A stretch of 64,000 nt of DNA, from NCBI GenBank assembly GCA_011009095.1, contig VTPC01003975.1, positions 17,626 to 81,625 on the forward strand, written 5' to 3'. The notes below the pieces were generated by a model. The model did not search any database. It had not been told where the DNA came from and worked only from the letters and a program-made list of their open reading frames with translations. Within the stretch, counting starts at the first letter, position 1. Every line of letters starts with the position of its first letter. This document shows positions 55,956 to 64,000 of the stretch, piece after piece. This stretch comes from Ignelater luminosus. Lineage: Eukaryota; Arthropoda; Insecta; Coleoptera; Elateridae. The position numbers and the translations under genes were made by a program.

Positions 55956-56745
55956 TTATTTTTTTCCCAGTGCTTTTTGAGTTAGTGCAGTTTTTTGTTT
56001 GGCAGCTTCTTCTTTCTCTATAAAAATAAAAACATTCCGTTCTAGTTTATGTTCAATTATTTATTAATACCAACCTTTCTTTTCTATTTCTCTTCGCTTC
56101 TGCGCTTCTTCCCTTTGTTGTCTAATAATAGCTAAACGTGCTAGATCTGCACGAGCCTGTTCTGTTTTACCTTCAGCATGAAGTTTTTGATAATGAGCTT
56201 GCGCTCTTTGTTTTTCAATTTCTTCACGCTCCCGACGTGATAATTGGGGTTTTTCTGGTGCTCCATCCACACTAAGAGTGGTCAGCTTTTTACTTTTCTT
56301 TTGTACCCTATTTGGATTTTCTATTTCTATTAAATTAGATACACCTTTCGCTTTAGGAGAATCCTTGAATAACAAAGACACACACTTAACAATCTTAAAC
56401 ATTTCGTATTACTTGATTTAACAAACCTCATCAGTAGTACTTTCTTCTTCGCTACTGCTCCCTTCTTCACTGATTCTTTTATCACCTGCAGCCGCATCAT
56501 CCTCCTCGCTGCTACTCTCTCCATGCTGTTGCCTCCACTGTCGCTGATGTTCTTCTTTCTTCCTTTCCTCTTCTAATTCCTCAGGGTTTGTAAATCTACG
56601 ATTGCGACCCTTGTGACTTGTAAATTTACCTAATTGCGAAGATGATGAAACATGTTGAAAAGTATTTTGTGTACAAAATGTAGGGATTTTATTTATAGAA
56701 AAAAGAAGCTATGAGAATATTTTAAGATTTTATACCTCGTGGCAT
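55956..56745 (-). CDS. PDAP1: PDAP1, 28 kDa heat- and acid-stable phosphoprotein family
   Basis: Four minus-strand exons: 56745-56736, 56629-56427, 56363-56075 and 56017-55956, with GT/AG introns of 106, 63 and 57 bp. Phases close without stops to 187 aa, near the usual 181 aa of the family. The first exon is only 10 nt (MPRG with a split Gly codon). The N-terminus is basic ([20 protein letters not shown]), followed by a Glu/Ser-rich acidic stretch with likely casein-kinase sites ([20 protein letters not shown]), then the conserved core: [55 protein letters not shown], and a basic helix. Family members are cytosolic or nuclear phosphoproteins linked to translation and RNA. The gene faces away from BUD31 with 585 bp between the start codons. 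Exon boundaries are inferred from frame and homology. Confidence 0.93.
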
Positions 56746-57330
56746 TCTGGTAACGGACTTAAGAAATTAGATCACAATTTTCGTTAGTTCGGTTCACAGG
56801 AGTTTTGATATTTCCTACGGCAATCACAAAGAATATCAACTGACAAATTCAAGGCGATCCTCACCATGGCCGACAAATTAGTTAGTTATTTTCATAATAC
56901 CAATACTAAAATAACCAACATCTTAGAAAAATGTTGTGGTAGTTGTGAAACCAGGATAGTATTGGTGATTTTCTTATACAAGAATTTTAATTTATTTGTC
57001 GCTTTTAGACATTTATATGTCGCAACTTAATTAAAACAAAAGATTAATTATTAGATGCTTTTCTTGCATATTCCATTATTATTACTAAAACAAATATTAC
57101 ACCTATAATACTATAACGGTGTACTAGTACCATTTTTAAAAGCAAAATATATTCTAGCGCCACCCTGTAACAAACAAGATAAATGAAGATTGTCTTGTGA
57201 TCTTTGTCCTGTAGTCGATATAACCTCACTTTCTAGTAGTAAATAAAACGAGTTGGTTTCGTGGATTATAATTATATTTGTCCCTTTTTTTTGTAACCAT
57301 TAACGACAATAAAAAGAAAATTCTACTGGG
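56746..57330. promoter_or_regulatory. Shared PDAP1-BUD31 divergent promoter interval
   Basis: The only space between the two divergent start codons is 585 bp, so both promoters and 5' UTRs must lie here. No canonical TATA box at a clear position was found. The interval also contains a small open frame with a good start context (56866-57030). Confidence 0.6.
56866..57030 (+). CDS. Small ORF in the divergent promoter (54 aa), tentative
   Basis: ATG in the context TCACCATGG opens a 54-codon frame starting MADKLVSYFHNTNTKITNIL and ending in an aromatic hydrophobic tail. I do not recognise the protein. It could be an upstream exon or peptide, or chance; a GTTAGT after the fifth codon might be a splice donor. 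The opposite strand has a frame at 57044-57229 with a membrane-like stretch (IIGVIFVLVIIMEYARK). Confidence 0.2.
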   Translation: MADKLVSYFHNTNTKITNILEKCCGSCETRIVLVIFLYKNFNLFVAFRHLYVAT

Positions 57331-57888
57331 ATGCCTAAAGTTCGTCGAAGTAAGAAACCACCTCCAGAAGGTTGGGAACTCATTGAACCAACTTTGGATG
57401 AATTAGAACAGAAAATGAGAGAAGGTATGGTATCTTGATGTAATTGTTATCTTATTAGTCTATTCAACATTATGTTCTTATAGCCGAAACTGAATCACAT
57501 GAAGGCAAACGTAAACAAGAATCCCTATGGCCCATATTTAAAATTCATCACCAAAAATCGCGATACATTTATGATTTATTTTATAGAAGAAAAGCTATAA
57601 GTCGAGAACTTTATGAATATTGCCTTAACGAGAATATAGCAGATAAGAATCTTATTGCCAAATGGAAAAAGCAAGGTTATGAAAATTTATGTTGTCTAAG
57701 ATGCATACAAACTAGAGATACAAATTTTGGTACAAACTGCATATGTAGAGTTCCGAAGGGTAAATTGGAAGAGGTAAGTTTTCGATATGCTTACATTGCA
57801 AGAACAGAATTTTTATATTGTTTGTTTTGTATTTCAGGGTCGTATCGTAGAATGTGTTCATTGTGGTTGCCGAGGATGTTCTGGATAA
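57331..57888 (+). CDS. BUD31: BUD31 (G10) spliceosome-associated protein
   Basis: Three plus-strand exons: 57331-57424, 57484-57773 and 57838-57888, with introns of 59 and 64 bp. The spliced frame gives 144 aa, exactly the normal family length. It starts [20 protein letters not shown], continues with the helical body ([38 protein letters not shown]) and ends with the cysteine-rich zinc clusters [15 protein letters not shown] and [14 protein letters not shown]31 is a core protein of the activated spliceosome and sits near U6 and the NTC-related complex in the nucleus. All expected Cys residues are present and there is no sign of decay. The first intron splits an Ala codon. The start is the first ATG and matches the family. 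Confidence 0.97.
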
Positions 57889-57990
57889 ATTATAATTCAT
57901 CCAGAACATACAATTATATTTTGTTATAGTAATATTGAATGTAAGCTCTTTATAAATAAGCCAGAATGTATTTGCTAAAATATATAATAT

Positions 57991-57996
57991 AATAAA
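57991..57996 (+). terminator. Poly(A) signal of BUD31
   Basis: AATAAA about 100 bases after the BUD31 stop codon, in AT-rich DNA. Confidence 0.6.
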
Positions 57997-58593
57997 AATA
58001 AGCATATAAAAATTATATAACTGACGAAAATGTGAATTTGTTATTTTATATAAACTGACATGTATTCGTCTTTGTACACTTTGTCATATTTTCACCTTGC
58101 AGTTAGATTAAAGTGATGTTTAGAACTGAATTCAACTGATATAGCTTTATCTGATCTTAACAGGAAGAGAAAGGACAAAAATTGGTTGCTCTGGTAGTAA
58201 GAGAATATTTAAGTGTGATTTAATGTAATCATGATGGGTGAAGATATGCCTCATTGTTTTTTTAATGTTAACTTTGTTTTTTGAAAAATATTAACTTTAG
58301 TTGACTCTGTGTCCATGACATCATTGCTAGCTTGTTGTTATGGTTTTATTTCCAAACAAACAATCGGTCAAATAAATTACAATTTACCTATTTGTAATGA
58401 TCACTTACTTAACGCATGCTTGAGACTGAGTTGTTTGAAACATGTTACCATGGAATGATGTCACGTGCAACATTGTCATTTCATTTTTATAATAAACTTC
58501 TAATTTAAATTGTCATTTTATTAATTTCTCCTTGATAAAATTGACAGCAAAGATGTTGAAAGAAAATGTTCCTTTCGGGGGTAAAATAAACTA

Positions 58594-58875
58594 GAGTGCC
58601 TTGATATTGTTTTATTAAATGTCATTTTTCTAATGGGAGAGTGTGGACACATTTGTCAAACAAGAAAGACAAAAATATACGTTAGCTTTTTGCTCGCACT
58701 TTGAGTGTAAAGGAAAGAAGAAAGATTTTAACAGTAAATTCTTATTGTATCCTTTACAGTCGCCGTGCGAGTAGAGAGCAAACGTATATTTTTGTCTCTC
58801 TTCTTTGACAAATGTGTCCACACTCTCTACCTATTAAAACAAAAAGACATTTAATAAAACAATATCAAGGCACAC
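58594..58875. mobile_element. MITE D, copy 2 (282 bp hairpin)
   Basis: TIRs of about 125 bp run almost end to end, beginning GAGTGCCTTGATATTGTTTT on the left and the inverse ending GGCACAC on the right, flanked by TA (58592-58593, 58876-58877). It is the fuller version of copy 1 at 36569-36767. It lies between BUD31 and PUM3. Confidence 0.94.
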
Positions 58876-58877
58876 TA

Positions 58878-59921
58878 AAATAAAGAAGAGGTTGACTTTT
58901 TATCAAATTTTGCCAAATTCCCCTGATTTGAAAAAAATCTCCGAGTGGAAACCAAGCTTCAGTTTTAAAGCCTACTTGATATTTTGAAAAAGAAACAGGA
59001 AGTTTTACCTGATCAGACTTGGAAGCATAAGTGCAGTTTGTGAATGATCTTAGGGTGCAACTTAAAAGGTCAGGGGTGAAGACACTGTCAAGGTGAAATA
59101 CTAAACATGCACTTTCAATAGATTTACAAAGAACTTGTCACAAATATACATGTAATACAAATTTATCACTGCCGTGAAAGTTTTTATTGGTGGATTGTGA
59201 GAGTTGTTCAATTAGTGTTTATTTATCTGTTAAATCAAGTTAAAGATGCTCTGAAATAGCATTGTTTAATTAATAGGCTTTTAACTAATAAGTTCCTTGT
59301 GAGTTATGAAGTTTCTTGTGTCAGTGCCTTTTTTTTTTAAGAAAGATTTTAATTGAGGGAAATGTAAAAATGGTAAAGGCATATGTATGTGAGGGTGAAA
59401 TTGCAACCTCAATTTGTTTTAGAGATATTGTAACTTTAAATCATAAATTTGTTATATTTCTCTTTTTTTCTTGCATCATTCGTATAGTTATGTTTCTGTA
59501 GTTTCTTTCTTTATAAGAATTTTTCTTAGCATGATTCCCTGTATGTGACACACTTTATAAACACCCTGTACAATCGTAATTTACAAATAACGTTCTCCAA
59601 CAATTTCACGGGTACACATCCCCTCACCCCTATGTTTATAGGGCAGTCAGACAAACCACTTATAATAATTTTTTTTGTAGTTTTACTTTGTATATAGACT
59701 TTTCATGATTATTGTAAATATGGCAATGCTGTACGTATTTTTTTCTCTACAAGTGCTGACATCTTGACAACGTTTGACAGGTTCTTTTCTAACCCCCTTT
59801 GTAGGTCTAAGAATTCTAACCTATCTTTTATGCGAGTTTTGAACACGTGTGTTTTAAACATTAGTAGTGGCGTATTACCATTATCGCGATATTGTAGTAA
59901 TTTCACATCCAACGATTCAAA
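58878..59921. other. Intergenic upstream of PUM3
   Basis: AT-rich DNA without supported genes. The last 250 bases should contain the PUM3 promoter and 5' UTR; no motif stands out. A minus-strand frame at 59709-60005 is a shadow of the first PUM3 exon. Confidence 0.5.
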
Positions 59922-62079
59922 ATGATAAGAAAATCTAAAAGAGCTTCTACTGAACAAACAGAAGAAACATCCACTATCCCCAAGAAAATCAAGAAAAACA
60001 CACAAGATGATTCAAAAGTCAACTCGCAAGATTCTGGCGATTCAAAAGTTAAGAAAGTTAAAAATATTAAAACGAATAAAGATGGTAAAATAAAGAAAAC
60101 AGGAAAGTCTCCACCAAAGAATTATAAAAGTAATAACAGTAATACAGAAAAGACTAATTGGAATGAATTTAAAATGAAAAAAAAGGAACTGAAAATGAAA
60201 CGTAAACAAGCAAAGGGTATGTACGATGTTGTAGTAGAAGCAAAGAAAATAGCAGAAGCATTGAGGGTGAAACATTTAAAAGGTGGTAATGAAGAACGTA
60301 ACAAGTTAGTTAATCAGTTACATGGTTTACTGTACGACAAGGATCATTATTCAAAATTAGTTTTGTCGCATGATATGGCTAGAGTCGTTCAATATTTGCT
60401 GAAATTTGGTTCAGAGAATGTTAGAAATAATATAGCAAAGGTTTGTTTTTGTTTTGTATTTTCTTTATTTGGTAAAAACTTATAAATATATTTGAAATTT
60501 GTAGGAATTAATTCCTGTATCGGTAGATATGTTACAGTCTAAATATGGTCGTTACTGTTTTAAAAATATGTTAAAATATGGTAATGGAGAGACCAGATCT
60601 GCAGCTATAAATACATTATATGGCCATGCTGTTAAGTTAACAAGTCACGTAGTTAGCGCAGCAAATTTTGAATATGCTTATTCCACATGGGCATCGCCAC
60701 AACAAAAGCAACATCTTATTCAAGAATTTTTTGGTGATATGTATAGACAAGCAAAAGATAACACAGTAAAACATTTGAGAGATGTTTATAAAGATAGCCC
60801 TAGTATGAAAAATGGTGTACTTAGCGCAACAAAAGCCAATCTATCAAGAATATTAAATAAAGATTTGCTTGATTCACAGCTTGTACAATCAGTATTACAT
60901 CAGTTTATCACTGAATGCAGTAATGAAGACAGAACTGAATTAATTAGTCAGTTATCTCCACATGTAGTTATAATCAGCAATAGTAAAGATGGAGCTCGAG
61001 TTGCAATGAATTGCATTTGGCACGGAAGCAATAAGGACAGAAAGGTAGTTTAAAAGATTGTTTGGTATATTATGTATATAACAAAAGTTAAATTAATTTG
61101 TTTTAGATAATTGTAAAAGCATTAAAAGAACATACCTTAGATTTATGTAAACATGAACATGGCCATTGCACAGTTATAACAATATTAGATGCTGCCGATG
61201 ATACAGTTTTAGTAAACAAATTAATAACTAGTCAGATTCTAACACATGCTAAAGAGTTGGCGACAGATGAATGGGGTAGAAAAGTATGACATAAATTTTT
61301 GTCTTAATTTGTTTTTAATTTTTATGATGCTGCAGGTTTTATTGTGGTTGACATCTCCAGCAGATCATACACATTTTCATCCTATCTTTATTAAAGAATT
61401 AGAAGATGGTCGACAAACATCTACAAGCAAGAAAGAAGTGCCTATAAGGAGAAAAGAATTATTACAATATTGCAGTCCGGACTTATTGAAATTAATTCAT
61501 TCAGACTCATCGTTTTGGTTATCAACAGCTTCAGTAGCATTCATTACAGTTTCGGTTTTAAAGTCTGGTAAGCAGACAAATATTTACTGAAAGTTTTAAA
61601 TAGTAAAACGATCTTATCTTTAAGGTACAAATGAGGAAGATTTTACAAGTGCATTGGAGAGTGTTGCTAAAGTAATTGTGGATTCAAATTGGAAAATAAA
61701 AGAAGAGGAAAAAGATATAATGGGAATAGAGCATGCCGGTTTGCATATGATATTAAAGAAGTTAGCGCAACATGATAAAATGATCAGTGAAACTTGCAAT
61801 TCATCTTTTGGAAAATCTGTACTTGATTTAATATCTGATGAAACGGTAATTAAAGATACTTTGATTTCCAAGAAATAAATTAATTATGCATTTTCTTCTC
61901 TCTTTTAGATCAAAATTTGGTTAACCTTGAATAGAGGTTGTTTTTTATTAGTAACAATATATGAAAATGGAACTGAATCAGTACAAAAGCAAATAAAAGA
62001 AAAATTAAAATCTCATTTGAGTTTTCTTAAAAAACAGAAAAGCTCAGGTGCACAAATATTACTTAAGAAATTTAAGTAA
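59922..62079 (+). CDS. PUM3: PUM3 (penguin/Puf6-type) nucleolar pumilio-like protein
   Basis: Six plus-strand exons: 59922-60440, 60505-61044, 61107-61283, 61336-61567, 61625-61845 and 61909-62079. The introns are 64, 62, 52, 57 and 63 bp, all GT/AG. The frame closes to 619 aa without stops, close to the 640-650 aa of animal relatives. Residues 1-100 are Lys/Ser-rich with nuclear-localisation-like runs (KKIKKN, KKVKNIKTNK). Puf-type helical repeats follow (about 130-430), with MLQSKYGRYCFKNMLKYGN, VVIISNSKDGARVAMNCIW, CKHEHGHCTVITILDA and LATDEWGRKVLLWL. The C-terminal CPL domain spans roughly 440-600 and ends in KKFK. The family binds structured nucleic acid and acts in ribosome biogenesis in the nucleolus. 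A short internal poly-A run is intact. The fifth exon must use the donor at 61846, because reading through meets TAA at 61876. Confidence 0.95.
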
Positions 62080-62147
62080 ATGTCTATTATATCTTTCGTA
62101 TTGTTATAACTTGTTCTATATATTTTTGAAAAAGAATGTAATTAGTT

Positions 62148-62153
62148 AATAAA
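62148..62153 (+). terminator. Poly(A) signal of PUM3
   Basis: AATAAATAAATAA about 70 bases after the PUM3 stop codon. Confidence 0.7.
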
Positions 62154-62221
62154 TAAATAACTAGTTTTATTTATATCTGAGAAATTGCCTTTTATTTTTT
62201 AATTAAAACCATTGATGTATA

Positions 62222-62700
62222 CAGGGTGTTAAAAAATATTGTCAAAAATTTAAGGATGTATAGGGAAGTAACATATACCTTATCTCATTTCTATAATTCC
62301 AATCTATTTCAAATGTTTAGGGTTTTAGTAGCCTGCACTGTTATATTCCAAACTTATTTATATTGGTGTTGCTACCTCTAGTTACACATTTCTCACTAGA
62401 AAATCTTCTGTTAAATGAATGTCATATGTCAAGATGCAGTAAATTGGTTTTTATGTGCAAATCAGTTTGACGACAATTAATATTGAAGTAATAAACACAG
62501 AAAATAAATTTTTATTCCAAATAATAAACAAACAACAAAAGATAACTACGAAATGCAAACATTTACCTTTTCTGAATGATGATCTAACCTCTGATTTTGA
62601 ATAGAAACAAATGACAATATTGTCAACATTTTTTTTTGCTACCAACACAACAAAGATTTAACAGGAATTATAGAAATGAGATAAACTATATAGTCCCTAT
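62222..62700. mobile_element. MITE-like element downstream of PUM3
   Basis: It begins CAGGGTGTTAAAAAATATTG after TA (62220-62221). Arms near 62262-62307 and 62662-62702 are inverted (ACCTTATCTCATTTCTATAA and GGAATTATAGAAATGAGATA). The right terminus lacks the CCCTG end, so it is damaged. Non-coding. Confidence 0.65.
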
Positions 62701-62702
62701 AT

Positions 62703-64000
62703 GGGGCCGTGCATTTGATTCTGCATCATAGGGTAATAACAAATTTTTGTAAATTTATTTAGATTCCTGCTTTCTGCAATATTTTCAAAAGAAAGTCTTG
62801 TTAATATGTTGGCTGGGTAGGTAATAAACTTTCATTTTATAATGGACACTTTTTTGCTATTGTTCCACATGTTTTTCTTAATCTGTACTATTTTTTTTAT
62901 AGTTTTCTCTTGTTTAGAGAGATGGTTGAGGTTGATGAGTTCACGCTGAGAGGTTAATTTAATTTTTTTGTAGTCCTGAAATCTCTGTAAATCAAAGTTG
63001 ACAACTTTGCATTGTTATTATTATTGTAAGTGGGATGCAGGGTATAATTAATTCCAGCATTAATTAGTCAACTTTGTTGTAGTATTAAGGAATTTGAATG
63101 GCTGTTAGCAAGATAAAAATGGTGTTAAATCTTAGGATCTGGTTAGTAAAAGATTGAATGGGATTATGACATCCGAGTAGGGTTATAGCTTTATAGTAAC
63201 TTCCTAATGCTTTGTTTATTTATTTCCTTTACACTGTGGTGTTGGTAATTAATTTAGTGAACTGATATTGAGATTGATGTTAGCTATCAGATTCCTCCTA
63301 GGTTTTGCTAATTGGGTTCTGGATTAAATTCTTTTAACAGAGATTTTGATTTAAGTTTTCCTGCAAGATTTAAGTGAAATTGTTCGGATTGGTTGAGTGA
63401 TTTGTAGCAGTGATTTGATTCTGGGAAGTTTACCTTGTAAGCATCCTTTCTTCTGGCAGTTTCTAAAGATTTTATCTCAAAATAATGATTTCCTTCTTTT
63501 TTGAAAAACTTTTCACCACTACATTGAGAATACCACTCATTCTACAGATTAAATATTAAACAGTTTTATAAATACAATAAATATAAACTTATTAAGAATG
63601 TATTGCTTGTGTACTTAATAAAGAAAAGTTGCAAAAAAATGGCAACTATAATCTCAGGTCGCAGGATATTCAACTACTTTTAGTTTTATTTATATTATTG
63701 CAATGCTCCTTGCAGTTAATTAAAGTTTATTATTCTTTCTTTAAGCTGTTTGCTTTTTAGACTAATATAAACTTTCAAACTGTATTGTTTATGTAATGGA
63801 TTGTTGTTTATTTTATTTGAGTTCTCTGAAATGTGATCTAAAATAATCAGTATAGGAAAATGAAATAATAAGAAGCAGTAAAATGAATATAAAAATGAAG
63901 TAGTAATATATAAAATAAGATATTCTTGAATTTCTTCTAGTTCAAAAACTCTTCTACACAAATTTCTCAATTGGTTAAATATTAACTGTTCAATAACGAA
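62703..64000. other. No gene supported to the window end
   Basis: AT-rich, often T-rich DNA. Frames such as 63716-63970 (minus) are low in complexity and match nothing I recognise. A TTATTATTATTG microsatellite-like tract lies near 63015-63030. Confidence 0.5.

Overview
The window looks like insect nuclear DNA. It is AT-rich, has spliced genes with 52-106 bp introns bounded by GT/AG, carries AATAAA poly(A) signals, and is crowded with Tc1/mariner-type elements, LINEs, a pogo element, Transib-type sequence and LTR relics. A beetle or other TE-rich insect is plausible, but the sequence does not fix the order. No rRNA, tRNA gene, CRISPR array or bacterial-type gene was seen. There is one 10-base assembly gap, at 22256-22265.

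Host genes sit together near the right end. PDAP1 (minus, 4 exons, 55956-56745) and BUD31 (plus, 3 exons, 57331-57888) are divergent across about 0.6 kb. PUM3/penguin (plus, 6 exons, 59922-62079) follows. All three reconstruct as full-length uninterrupted proteins (187, 144 and 619 aa). They belong to basic RNA and ribosome housekeeping, and little else in the window looks like functional host coding sequence.

The rest is a TE graveyard. 0.3-2.5 kb: a decayed LINE and a possible tRNA-derived SINE. 3.0-4.4 kb: a mariner-type element with long inverted repeats. 5.7-8.8 kb: MITE-like elements. 8.9-11.8 kb: a 2.9 kb pogo-type transposon with a psq-type DNA-binding end, a DDE core and a C-terminal PHD-like finger, broken by frameshifts. 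14.7-23.3 kb: a stack of LINE relics (Jockey-like, RTE-like, R1-like), mariner fragments and a short-LTR retroelement relic. 25.9-28.3 kb: nested mariner-type elements. 29.6-32.2 kb: a relic of a family I judge to be RAG1/Transib-like. It is split by a 1.35 kb Transib-type element whose two ends carry a CACAGTG heptamer, a 23 bp spacer and an ACAAAASTC nonamer, with CGGCG target duplications. 34-36.8 kb: a 9-bp minisatellite, a DUF4817-like relic and MITEs. 39.9-44.7 kb: a gypsy-like gag/protease relic between inverted repeats and split by another mariner-type element. 49.4-55.1 kb: a MITE and two relics of recurrent invertebrate gene families.

The long AT-rich stretches 11.8-14.6, 23.3-25.9, 36.8-39.7, 44.7-49.4 and 62.7-64.0 kb hold no gene I can support. 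Two carry GC-richer islands with paired GATA sites or a perfect RFX X-box, which may be host regulatory DNA. The most interesting feature is the Transib insertion with V(D)J-signal-like ends inside the RAG1-like relic.
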